Assembly (NCBI RefSeq): GCF_041435435.1 | Contig: NZ_CP108494.1 | Span: 7,536,501-7,600,500, forward strand | Direction of reading: 5' to 3' | Length of the DNA stretch: 64,000 bases | Origin: Streptomyces sp. NBC_01241 | Lineage (GTDB): Bacteria; Actinomycetota; Actinomycetes; Streptomycetales; Streptomycetaceae | Part shown: one piece after another, positions 53,145-61,961 of the stretch | How the letters are laid out: every line of letters begins with the position of its first letter | Numbering within the stretch: position 1 is the first letter of the stretch | Made by a program: the position numbers and the translations under genes | The notes under the pieces: generated by a model | Told to the model about the DNA's origin: nothing | The model's input: the letters and a program-made list of their open reading frames with translations, nothing else | The model's database searches: none

Positions 53145-55298
53145 ATGATCGAGCCCGGACGCGTTGCCGTGCCCGTGCCCACCGCCCCCGTGTCCCTCTC
53201 CGGACTCGGCGGCACCGAGACCACGACGATGGTCCTGCTGCCGAGGGCGGACGGCTTGCCCGACATCGGGTGGGTGGGGCCTTCCCTGGCGGCGACGGAC
53301 GTGAGATCCCTGACGATCCCGGCCTCGGTCGAGACCACGGCCTGGAACTCCTGGCTGATCGGCTCACAGGTCAGCGTGCTCCCGGAGCACGCGCGCGGCT
53401 ACCTCGGACGGCCCGCGCTGCTCGGCCACCGGGTCGGCCCCGAAGGCCCCGGGAGCGACTGGTCCACCGCGTTCGGCCCCGGATCGGTGCGGTGTGACGA
53501 CGGCTCACTCGTGGTCCGGGCCACCGACGGGGCAGCGGGACTCGAACTGTGCTTCGAGGCCGAAGCCGTCCCGGGCGGAGGGCTCCGCCTCCGGCACCTG
53601 TTGACCAACGTCGGCGCCGGTCCCTACGTGGTCGACGCGCTCGACGTGGTCGTCCCCGTTCCGACCGGCGCGGGCGAGATCCTCGACTTCACCGGGCGAT
53701 GGGCCCGCGAGCGGCAGCCCCAGCGCCGTGCCCTCGCGGACGGGCAGTGGGTCCGGGAGCACCGCCGTGGCATGCGCGTCCTCGACGGCACCGGCCTGGT
53801 CGTGGTCGGTAGCCCCGGCTTCGGATACGGCCAGGGTGAGGTGCTCGGTGTCCACCTCGCCTGGAGTGGCAACCACCGGTACGCAGTCGAGCAGCTCAGC
53901 TCCGGCACCGCCGTCGTCCGGGCCGGCGAGTTGCTGCACCCGGGCGAGATGGTCCTCGCCGAGGGTGAGACGTACGCGATGCCCTGGGTGCACGTGGCCG
54001 CGTCCGCGCGCGGCCTCGACGGACTGGCGGACGCGACCCACCAGTACGTCCGGTCGCTCGCGGCCCATCCGTCCCGGCCCGCACCCGTCATGTTCAACCC
54101 GTGGGAGGCGGTCTACCTCGACCACGACCTCGACACGCTGACCGCGCTGGTCGACATCTCGGCCGAACTGGGTGCCGAGCGTTTCGTGCTCGACGACGGG
54201 TGGTTCGCGGGCCGCACCTCCCTCGACGACGGCCTGGGCGACTGGACCCCGGACCCGGCGGTGTGGCCGCACGGGCTGGCACCACTGGTGGACCGGGTGC
54301 ACGAGAAGGGGATGGAGTTCGGGCTCTGGTGGGAGCCGGAGGCCGTCAACCCCAACTCCGCGGTCCACCGCGACCATCCCGACTGGATTCTGCGCACGGG
54401 CGACCGGTCGCCCGTGCTGGAACGCAACTGCTACCTGCTCGATCTCGGCCGGGAGGACGTGCGGACCCACCTGCTCGACGCCTTCGGCCGTCTGGTGGCG
54501 GCGCACCGGATCGACTTCGTCAAGTGGGACCACAACCGCGACCAGGTCGACGGCGGTGACTCGCGCGGCACCGGCCGGCCCGCTTCACGGCGGCAGACCC
54601 TCGCCTTCCGCGAGCTCCTCGATGAGCTGGCCCGCCGCCATCCCGGCATCTCGTGGGAGAGCTGCGCCTCGGGAGGCGGCAGGATCGACCTGGACGTGCT
54701 CGAGCGGGTCCAGAGCACCTGGGCCTCCGACGTCACCGATCCGCTGTCCCGCCAGCCGATCCAGCACTGGAGCGCCCAGCTCGCCCCGCTGGAGTACCTC
54801 GGCGCTCACGTCACCGCACCGGTCTCCCACCAGACCGGCCGGACCAGCGTCCTGGACCTCCGCGCGGCCACGGCCTTCTTCGGCCAGTTCGGCATCCAGT
54901 GGGACCTCACGAAGGTGCCGGCCCACGAGCTGGACCGTCTCGCGTCCTGGATCGGCCTTTACAAGCGGCACCGCGCGCTCCTGCACACGGGGCGGCTGAC
55001 GCGTGTCGCACTGCCCGACGGTCTGCTCGCGCATGGAGTGGTCGCCCGGGACCGGTCGGAGGCGCTCTTCTCCTATGCCCAGCTCGATGAGATCGTGCCC
55101 GTGCCGCCTCGGCTCCGCATCCCTGGACTCGACCCGGACCGGACCTACCGCGCCTCGCTCGTCACGCCGGCCGACCCGTCGGTCACCTGGGAGGTCACGG
55201 GCGTCCAGGCCTCCGGTGCGGCGCTGGGAGCACTGGGGCTGCCAGGTCCCGCGCGGGCATCTCAGAGCGCGGCGCTGGTCCACCTGCGCGCCGTCTGA
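53145..55298 (+). CDS. Alpha-galactosidase, GH36
   Basis: 717 residues from the ATG at 53145 with AAGGAG seven bases upstream. It has an N-terminal beta-sandwich, a central barrel and a small C-terminal beta-domain, the usual GH36 plan and length. The nucleophile is D462 in FVKWDHNRD and the acid/base is D529 in WASDVTDP. ESCASGGGRIDLD and FVLDDGWFAGR are further GH36 signatures. No signal peptide, so imported alpha-galactosides are cleaved inside the cell to galactose plus the rest. Confidence 0.95.
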   Translation: MIEPGRVAVPVPTAPVSLSGLGGTETTTMVLLPRADGLPDIGWVGPSLAATDVRSLTIPASVETTAWNSWLIGSQVSVLPEHARGYLGRPALLGHRVGPEGPGSDWSTAFGPGSVRCDDGSLVVRATDGAAGLELCFEAEAVPGGGLRLRHLLTNVGAGPYVVDALDVVVPVPTGAGEILDFTGRWARERQPQRRALADGQWVREHRRGMRVLDGTGLVVVGSPGFGYGQGEVLGVHLAWSGNHRYAVEQLSSGTAVVRAGELLHPGEMVLAEGETYAMPWVHVAASARGLDGLADATHQYVRSLAAHPSRPAPVMFNPWEAVYLDHDLDTLTALVDISAELGAERFVLDDGWFAGRTSLDDGLGDWTPDPAVWPHGLAPLVDRVHEKGMEFGLWWEPEAVNPNSAVHRDHPDWILRTGDRSPVLERNCYLLDLGREDVRTHLLDAFGRLVAAHRIDFVKWDHNRDQVDGGDSRGTGRPASRRQTLAFRELLDELARRHPGISWESCASGGGRIDLDVLERVQSTWASDVTDPLSRQPIQHWSAQLAPLEYLGAHVTAPVSHQTGRTSVLDLRAATAFFGQFGIQWDLTKVPAHELDRLASWIGLYKRHRALLHTGRLTRVALPDGLLAHGVVARDRSEALFSYAQLDEIVPVPPRLRIPGLDPDRTYRASLVTPADPSVTWEVTGVQASGAALGALGLPGPARASQSAALVHLRAV

Positions 55299-55413
55299 TC
55301 CGGCGGATGGCCTCGTCGCGCAGCTTGAGCACGAGTTCGTCGAAGTCGGGCTCGAAGGCGAGGCGCTTGATGTCGCCGATGGACTCGGCCGGCACCTCCA
55401 GGATGATCGGCAC
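55299..55413 (-). pseudogene. Fragment of an unidentified minus-strand gene
   Basis: The minus strand reads PIILEVPAESIGDIKRLAFE, then FDELVLKLRDEAIRRIRR, which looks like a genuine soluble protein. It ends where the alpha-galactosidase gene begins and starts where the phosphatase fragment begins. Both ends appear cut by recombination. I do not recognise the family. Confidence 0.3.
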
Positions 55414-55416
55414 GGT

Positions 55417-56279
55417 GGCGGCCGCAGCGCGTCCTGGACTTCGGTATCCACTCGCTGATCGCTGTACCGTTGCAGGCCCGCGACGTGGTGCTGGGGATGG
55501 TCGACTTCTGGCGCTCGGAGAAGGATCCCTTCGCGGAGGAGGATCTGTCCTTCGCCGAGGAGTTGGCCGCCCGAGCGGCGGTCGCGATCGACAACGCCCG
55601 CCGCTACACCCGCGAGCACACCATGGCGGTCGCCCTGCAGCGCAGCCTGCTGCCCCACAGCCTGCCCGAGCAGTCGGCCCTGGACGTGGCTCACCGCTAC
55701 CTGCCCGCTCAGGCCGGGGTGGGCGGGGACTGGTTCGACGTCATCCCCCTGCCCGGCGCCCGCGTCGCCCTGGTCGTCGGCGATGTCGTCGGGCACGGCC
55801 TGCATGCGGCTGTCACCATGGGCCGCCTGCGCACCGTCGTCCACAATTTCTGTGCCCTCGACCTGTCCACTGGCGAACTCCTGGGCCAGCTGGACGAGTT
55901 GGTCGCCCACATCGACCAGAACGAGGCCGCCGAGGGCGAGAGCGAAGGCATCACCGGCGCCACCTGCCTGCTTGCGATCTACGACCCGGACTCCGGCCGT
56001 TGCAGCATCGCCCGGGCCGGCCACCCCGGACCCGCCCTTGTGCTCACCAATGGCACCGTCACCTTCCCCGACGTGCCCGTCTCCCCGCCCCTTGGCCTGG
56101 GCGCCGGCCTGCCGATCGAGACCGCCGAACTGAACCTGCCCGAGGGCTCCCGGCTGGTCTTGTACACCGACGGGCTCATCGGAAACCGCGACCGCGACAT
56201 CGACACCGGCCTCGAACTCCTGAGCGGCATGGTGCTTGTAATACCGCGTCGGGGTCGTTTTGTTGTGTCGGCACCGTAA
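55417..56279 (+). pseudogene. GAF-PP2C (SpoIIE-type) phosphatase, truncated at both ends
   Basis: The frame opens inside a GAF domain (VLDFGIHSLIAVPLQARDVVLG, before any start codon). It continues through the linker helix (ALQRSLLPHSLPEQ) and a SpoIIE-like PP2C domain with metal-binding Asp in GGDWFDVIPL and GDVVGHGLHAA. It then breaks off after DTGLELLSG, where the last strand and final Asp motif should follow; the remainder (MVLVIPRRGRFVVSAP) is unrelated. Such phosphatases dephosphorylate anti-anti-sigma factors. A TTG at 55470 could start a product, but the missing ends make function unlikely. Confidence 0.75.
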
Positions 56280-56690
56280 GCAGGTGCGACGACGCGTCGC
56301 AAGCCGGCCACGATTAGCCGTACTTGCTCGCCGTTACGGGTCGGGGAGGTCAGGGGGGTTTCCCACCCCCCTATGACCCGCTGGTTAAAGAAGGCGCTCG
56401 GATCCCGGCGCCCGGGTCTCCTCGCTCGTGTCCCGGCGCCCGGATCCCGAAGCTCAGGACTCGGCCGAAGACCCTGGTGCGTACCCACGAAAGAGTGAGG
56501 AGGGCGGTGCGGTAACTCGGTCTCGACACCCGGGTTTCGAGACCCGAGTTTCGAGCCCCGGCACATGGCGGCACGACACACCCCTCCGCCCCGTACCTAT
56601 AGCTGTTCACCCCATGGGAAGGTTCCCCGCGCCGCTCTACCGTGGCGGACTCGAACCACCGAGCCCACCCCCCCGGACGGGAGAGCCGCG
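56280..56690. other. Repeat-rich intergenic stretch before the lipase gene
   Basis: No gene is seen. It holds a hairpin at 56348-56378 (ggtca..ggggggt / acccccc..tgacc with a 2-base bulge), two direct copies of cccggcgcccgg near 56405-56450, and a near-perfect 20-bp palindrome at 56522-56541 followed by another gtttcgag copy. Confidence 0.5.
56522..56541. repeat. 20-bp near-palindrome
   Basis: CTCGA-c-ACCCGGGT-t-TCGAG: all bases pair except one symmetric pair. It lies about 150 bp before the secreted lipase gene and could be an operator or part of a recombination site. Confidence 0.45.
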
Positions 56691-57950
56691 ATGCGCAGAG
56701 CAACGAGCACCTTGCTCGGCATGCTCCTCACACTGCTGAGCCTCGGAGCAGCCACCACAGCGGCCCACGCCGCCCCACCCGGCTACCTCACCCTCGAAGC
56801 CACCTACACCACCGTCGCCAACGGCTGGGACCGCGTCGACCGCTACCTCGACACCACCAGCGGCTTCCATGCCGAGCAGTACCCCTCGGACGGCCGTGGC
56901 GACCAGGACGGTCAGCGGCGCACCTTCTTCGGCGGCGTCAAGCAGCCCTATTCCGGCCGCTTCCTCCTCTACTCCGCCCCCGGCTGGAACAGCGGCAGTC
57001 ACCAGACCCCCGTCCTCCTCGTCCACGGCGCCAACGACAACGCCGACCGCGCCTGGGCCAACCCCGGCGAAGCCGGTGGCTACGGCTGCGGGGCCCTGTC
57101 CTGCCCCAGCACCGGACTCATGCAGTACCTCGCCGCCCGCGGCTACCGCGTCTTCGCCGTCAACTTCGCCCACAAGCAGGGCGACAACCTGATGCAGGCC
57201 CAGCAGGTCGGCGACGCCATCGCCGCCATCAAGGACCGGCTCGGCGTCAGCCAGGTGGACCTCGTCGGCTGGAGCAAGGGGGAGATATCCACCCGAGCCT
57301 ACGTCTCCTCACTGCGCCCCACCTGGGGACGCCCCTACGCCGGAGACGTACGCCGCCTCCTCACCCTCGGCGGCCCCAACGGCGGCTACGACTACCCCTA
57401 CGCCCACGGCTGGGCCCACGACTTCAGCATCTGGCCCCAGTGCGGCGGCAGCGTCAACGCCCCCTCGCCCCACCTCTACATGACCTGCTACGGCACCTAC
57501 ACCGCCCACCCGGAATTCGCCTTCGCCCCCACCAACGGCTATGACGTCTATCCCGGACAACGCCAGATGCTCGCCCGCTGGGACGCCACCTACGGCATCG
57601 ACATGACCCAACAGGACTGGTACACCACCTACCACGGTGGCCAGGGCTTCTACACCTCCGGCAGCGGCATCCAGACCGCCATCGACGCCGGCTCCCTGAT
57701 CACCCCCCTCCACAAGGCAGGCATCCCCGGCTCCGTCGCCACCTACCTCCTCGCCGGAGGATCCCCCAGCGTCCTCGGCATCTACAACGAGAACCGCGGC
57801 CCCAGCGACGGCGTGGTCTTCGTCGACAGTGCCCTCGACCGCACCGGCATCGCCAACGTTGCCGACACCGCCCTCATCACCACCGCCAACCACCTCCAAC
57901 TCGGCTGGCACTCCTCCGCCAGCGCCCAGATCGCCGCCTGGCTCGGCTGA
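56691..57950 (+). CDS. Secreted lipase/esterase (alpha/beta hydrolase)
   Basis: About 419 residues from the ATG at 56691, which has GGGAGAG upstream. The signal peptide is TLLGMLLTLLSLGAATTAAHA. The fold shows the oxyanion strand PVLLVHGANDNADRAW, the nucleophile elbow VGWSKGE and a likely catalytic His near the C-terminus (TTANHLQLGWHSS). Four cysteines (YGCGALSCP, WPQCGG, MTCYG) probably form disulfides. It resembles Streptomyces secreted triacylglycerol lipase or PHB-type depolymerase-like proteins; substrate not settled. Confidence 0.85.
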   Translation: MRRATSTLLGMLLTLLSLGAATTAAHAAPPGYLTLEATYTTVANGWDRVDRYLDTTSGFHAEQYPSDGRGDQDGQRRTFFGGVKQPYSGRFLLYSAPGWNSGSHQTPVLLVHGANDNADRAWANPGEAGGYGCGALSCPSTGLMQYLAARGYRVFAVNFAHKQGDNLMQAQQVGDAIAAIKDRLGVSQVDLVGWSKGEISTRAYVSSLRPTWGRPYAGDVRRLLTLGGPNGGYDYPYAHGWAHDFSIWPQCGGSVNAPSPHLYMTCYGTYTAHPEFAFAPTNGYDVYPGQRQMLARWDATYGIDMTQQDWYTTYHGGQGFYTSGSGIQTAIDAGSLITPLHKAGIPGSVATYLLAGGSPSVLGIYNENRGPSDGVVFVDSALDRTGIANVADTALITTANHLQLGWHSSASAQIAAWLG

Positions 57951-57974
57951 CCCTGCCACTCCCAAGGACGGACC

Positions 57975-59036
57975 ATGACCTCGCCCGCACTCCTCCCCGG
58001 CATCCACGCTCGACGGATCACCACCCCCCGGCTCACCCTCAACCTCCTCGAACTCCCAGACCGGACCGGCGAACCCGTCCTCTTCGTCCACGGCAACGTC
58101 TCCGCCGCCACCTTCTGGCAGCAGGCCATGCTCGACCTGCCCCACGCCTACCGCCCCCTCGCCGTCGACCTCCGCGGTTTCGGCGACACCGACTCCCTCC
58201 CCGTCGACGCCACCCGCGGCGTCCGGGACTACAGCGACGACCTCACCGCCCTTTGCGACACCCTCGCCCTCGACCGCGTCCACCTCGTCGGCTGGAGCAT
58301 GGGCGGCGGCATCGCCCTCCAACACCTCCGCGATCACCCCGCCGCCGTCCGCAGCCTCACCCTCGTCAACCCCGTCTCCCCCTACGGCTTCGGCGGCACC
58401 CATGGCCCCGACGGCCTGCTCAACCACCCCGACGGTGCCGGCTCCGGCGCAGGCACCGTCAACCCCGAATTCGTCCAGCGCCTCAAAGACGGCGACCACA
58501 GCGAGGACTCACCACTCTCCCCCCGCGCCGTCCTCGCCTCCAGCTACGTCAAACCGCCGCTCCGCCCCGCGCTTGAGGACGCCTTCGTCGACGCGATGCT
58601 CTCCACCCGCACGGGAGAAGAGCACTACCCCGGCGACACCCGCCCCAGCGACCACTGGCCCGGCACCGCACCCGGCCCCCGAGGTGTCCTCAACGCCATG
58701 GCCCCCACCCACTTCCGTATCGACGACCTGCACCGGATCGAGCCCAAACCGCCCATCGGCTGGATCCGCGGCACCGACGACGTCATCGTCTCCGACACCT
58801 CGCTCTTCGACCTCGCCCACCTCGGTGCACTCGGCGCCGTCCCCGGCTGGCCCGGCGCCGCGCACTGCCCCGCCCAGCCCATGGTCGCCCAGACCCGTCA
58901 CGCACTCGATCACTACGCCGCCGCGGGCGGCCCCGTCCGCGAAACCGCCATCCCGGACGCCGGCCACGCCGTCCACATCGACAAACCCAAGGAGTTCACC
59001 GCGGCCCTCCTCGACACCCTCACCGCGGGCCGGTGA
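57975..59036 (+). CDS. Alpha/beta hydrolase
   Basis: 353 residues, no signal peptide. It has the classic fold: VLFVHGNVSAATFW, the nucleophile elbow LVGWSMGGGIAL, the acid-bearing strand WIRGTDDVIVSD and the catalytic His in IPDAGHAVHID. It starts 24 bp after the lipase gene stop with AAGGACGG upstream, so the two are likely co-transcribed. Probably an esterase or haloperoxidase-like hydrolase acting inside the cell. Confidence 0.88.
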   Translation: MTSPALLPGIHARRITTPRLTLNLLELPDRTGEPVLFVHGNVSAATFWQQAMLDLPHAYRPLAVDLRGFGDTDSLPVDATRGVRDYSDDLTALCDTLALDRVHLVGWSMGGGIALQHLRDHPAAVRSLTLVNPVSPYGFGGTHGPDGLLNHPDGAGSGAGTVNPEFVQRLKDGDHSEDSPLSPRAVLASSYVKPPLRPALEDAFVDAMLSTRTGEEHYPGDTRPSDHWPGTAPGPRGVLNAMAPTHFRIDDLHRIEPKPPIGWIRGTDDVIVSDTSLFDLAHLGALGAVPGWPGAAHCPAQPMVAQTRHALDHYAAAGGPVRETAIPDAGHAVHIDKPKEFTAALLDTLTAGR

Positions 59037-59067
59037 AGCCACAGGCCGTGGTTGACGCTCCCCGTCG

Positions 59068-59430
59068 TCGACCGAACCCACCGACGCCCGCGGCCCCGGC
59101 CGGCGACTGACCGCAACCTCACCCTGTCCGAGGACCCGCGACAGGACGTGCAGGGGGACGGTGGTTGTCCCGGCCTCGTGATCGGGCAGTGGGAGCGGCG
59201 TCACCGAAGAGCGACTCGGAATTCCAGGTCGAATTGAGCAGGATCAGTTGCTGACCGGTCCGCACACCCGGTGCACGGCGGAAGCGCTCGCGACAGGGCC
59301 GGGCGGCGAGTATCCGGTCGAAGCAGGGGTCCCCGGCGAGTACGGCGGTAGGTGCCGTCCAGGAACAGGCGATGCGCAACCGTTCGTACTGCTCGGGATG
59401 GGACAGGACGAGCGCGTCCGCCGCTGCTGT
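59068..59430 (-). pseudogene. Decayed paralogue of the 38-40 kb GT-B transferase
   Basis: One segment reads APTAVLAGDPCFDRILAARP then LILLNSTWNSESLFGD. The next reads LPDHEAGTTTVPLHVLSRVL then GEVAVSRRPGP. Both match the intact parts of the transferase at 38055-39883 closely but skip about 220 residues between them, including the donor site. N- and C-terminal ends are absent. This is a relic of a second gene copy. Confidence 0.75.
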
Positions 59431-59559
59431 CGCCGGTGGACCGATTACGGTTCAATAGTGATCGCCCGGTCCCGTGGAACCGCGATCTCCACCGGGCCCG
59501 AAGGCCGCCGGCACGCTCTGCGACCGCGGCCGTACGACAGAACAGGCAGGGCCGGTGTG

Positions 59560-61647
59560 ATGCGGATGTTCTTCGCGCCCGAGGAGACCGAAGAATACGA
59601 GGCAGCGCGTTCGCTGCTGATCCACCGCATGGGGCAGTGGGCCCGCGAGCGGGGCGAGAGCGTGGACCCGTTCGTCGTCGAGACGGCGCTCGATTATCGC
59701 CATCGAGGTACCCGCGACGGGCGACTGGGGCTGTGGGAGCCCCGGCACATCGAGGCGTATCTGCTGGACTGGATGCCGCGCACGATCACCGTGCTGCCCG
59801 GCGAGGAGTTGGCGGATGTGCCCGGCGCGCTCGCAGCCCTGCTGCGCTACCTCGACGCGATGGGCCTCAGCGACCCGCGCGGGGCCTCGCTGGCCGACAA
59901 CCTGGCTGCGATCGAGACCCTCGCACCGCGGCACGCCCCCGCCATGGCTGACCGCAACCGATGGGGAATGGCGAAGTTCTGGACGACCACCGCAGCCGAG
60001 CAGGGTGTCGACATCCACGATCCGGCGGCGCTTCAGCGCTTCGTGGAGCGGGCTCAGCGAGGCGAGGTGACGTACGACCAGGACGTACTGGACGAGGTGA
60101 TGCGCAACCACCTGACGCGCGGCCCGGCAGCCGTGACACGCGCCGAACCGCAGCTGCCGGTCCTGCTGCCCGCGGAGAAGGAGCTGCGTGCGCGCGCCGA
60201 GACGTCCCGCGCGCTGCGGTGGCTGCGAGGAATCGCCGACTGGGCGGGCCATGAGGGGCGCGTGCTCACCGCGACAGGCAACCTGCGGATGGCAGACGCG
60301 CGGGCCCTCGTCGCCCAGCTGGGGACAGGCGACGCGGCGGAAACGGTGCGCTCCTCCACGCAGCTGCCGCGGCTGGGGCTTGCGGTCGAGTGGGCGAAGA
60401 AGGCCCGGCTGGTACGGGTGGTCAAGGGGCGGCTCTACGCGGTCGCCAAGGCGCAGCCCCTGCTGAAGGACCCGCTCGCGCTGTGGCGGCGTGCCTTCGA
60501 GACCTTCTCCGAGCTGCGCGGACCACTCCTGGGTACCCGCGGCAGCCGACACGTCGAGTCAATGCTCTTCGACAGCTTCCAGGACATCGTGCCGGATGTT
60601 CTCAACACCCTCTACGGCCTACCGCACGCCATGCCCTGGCCCCGGCTGCGCGACTCGCTGCACCTGGCCTACCGCGCCGAGTACGACCTGACCGGGCACT
60701 ACGCCTGGAAGATGGAACTCGGACATGCGGACCGTGATCTGCGCACCGTACTGGACGTGCTGGAGGACCTGGGCGCGATCAAGCGGCACGAGGGCATGGC
60801 CGACCCGGTCTTCCTCGACATACCGCTCGAGGAGCACGCGCTGCCGCCCGCCGGGATGCCGCCGGAGCTCGCCGAGCTCTTCGGTGCCGTCGCCGGTGGA
60901 CAGGGGGAGAGCGAGGAGGCCGAGGTCAGGCGTGAGGAACAGCGGGCGGAACTGGTCGGCGGACCCGTCGAGTTGATCCGTCTCACCGCCCTCGGCCACG
61001 ACTCCGTACGCCGTCGGCTGCTGGCCGAGGGGCGCGATGCCCCGCTCATCGGTGAACTCGCCCACGCCCCCGCCGCCGGTCTCCTCGGTGTCATTGCCGA
61101 GCACTACGACCCGGACGCCGCCCGCACCGAACTCGCTGCCTGGACCGCCGCCCAGGAGGGCCCTGCCGAGGCGCTGGAGAAGCTGACCGACGCGGTGCGC
61201 ACCTGCCCGTTCCGCACCCGCGCCGAAGCCATGCTCGACGCTCTCGTCGAGGCGTACCCGGATGGCGAGGCCATGCTGCGCGGCCTGCGCGGCGACCCGC
61301 TCCTCGCCCCCACCGTCCTGAGTGTCCTGGTACGCCGGGAGGTCCTCGGTGCCGAGGACCTCACCGAGCCCGAGAGCCTCCTCATGGTCGCCGAGAGTCT
61401 GCTCCAGCTCCTCGAGACGGCGGGTCCCGAAGGCTTCCTCACAATCCTGGGAGGCCAGGAACTCTCTGTCCATAAGGCTCTTGAGGCCGCTCTCGGATCC
61501 GGGCACCCCGACCGGGCAGGCCTGGCAGACCTGAGGACGGTCGCCGAGCAGGCCCGGCGGCAGCCGGTCGTGCGTCTCGGCCGCAGCCATCAGCGGCGCC
61601 GGCCGGGCGCCGGCGGCAAGGGCAGGGGCGGCAAGCGGCGGCGGTGA
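59560..61647 (+). CDS. Large hypothetical protein
   Basis: About 695 residues from the ATG at 59560, or the GTG three bases before. It begins MFFAPEETEEYEAARSLLIH and is largely alpha-helical, with no signal peptide or membrane segment. The N-terminal 120 residues look like a compact helical domain (DPFVVETALDYRHR, then HIEAYLLDWMPRTI). Helical repeats of about 40 residues fill the C-terminal half, and a very basic Gly/Arg/Lys tail ends the protein. I do not recognise the family. It is the next gene upstream of the PfkB-TIR pair, same strand, 313 bp away. Confidence 0.75.
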   Translation: MRMFFAPEETEEYEAARSLLIHRMGQWARERGESVDPFVVETALDYRHRGTRDGRLGLWEPRHIEAYLLDWMPRTITVLPGEELADVPGALAALLRYLDAMGLSDPRGASLADNLAAIETLAPRHAPAMADRNRWGMAKFWTTTAAEQGVDIHDPAALQRFVERAQRGEVTYDQDVLDEVMRNHLTRGPAAVTRAEPQLPVLLPAEKELRARAETSRALRWLRGIADWAGHEGRVLTATGNLRMADARALVAQLGTGDAAETVRSSTQLPRLGLAVEWAKKARLVRVVKGRLYAVAKAQPLLKDPLALWRRAFETFSELRGPLLGTRGSRHVESMLFDSFQDIVPDVLNTLYGLPHAMPWPRLRDSLHLAYRAEYDLTGHYAWKMELGHADRDLRTVLDVLEDLGAIKRHEGMADPVFLDIPLEEHALPPAGMPPELAELFGAVAGGQGESEEAEVRREEQRAELVGGPVELIRLTALGHDSVRRRLLAEGRDAPLIGELAHAPAAGLLGVIAEHYDPDAARTELAAWTAAQEGPAEALEKLTDAVRTCPFRTRAEAMLDALVEAYPDGEAMLRGLRGDPLLAPTVLSVLVRREVLGAEDLTEPESLLMVAESLLQLLETAGPEGFLTILGGQELSVHKALEAALGSGHPDRAGLADLRTVAEQARRQPVVRLGRSHQRRRPGAGGKGRGGKRRR

Positions 61648-61961
61648 CGCCGCACGCGGTCGGGGCCGCAGCGGTCCGGGTGACGCCGCCCTCGGCGAAG
61701 CCGCCGAACGCGCCGGCGGACATCGTGCGAGGGGCTTGTCGATGCACCTGGCACCGGGCCGACGGTCTCGGAGAAGTCTCGCGGAGGCGGGCAGCGGAAG
61801 GGCAGGGTGTCCCGCCCGCTCGCGGGACCGTCCTGTTCGGGTAATCGGTCTTCGGAGGTCGTCCGGCAGTCGCCTTGCTCAAGCGGTAATCCTCAAGTTA
61901 CTTCGGGTATAGGTGAGTTGGGTGTGCGCCATGTCGCAGCATCACCGCATCGGGGGTTGCA
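61648..61961. other. Intergenic stretch before the PfkB-TIR gene
   Basis: No gene is supported. The last 60 bases, around ttcgggtataggtgag, are AT-richer and likely hold the promoter for the kinase-TIR gene. No terminator hairpin is evident after the upstream gene. Confidence 0.35.

Noticed and set aside
57309..58499. 396-residue Gly/Val/Glu-rich minus-strand open frame
   Set aside because: It is antisense to the lipase and alpha/beta hydrolase genes, and its low-complexity composition is an artefact of their codon usage.
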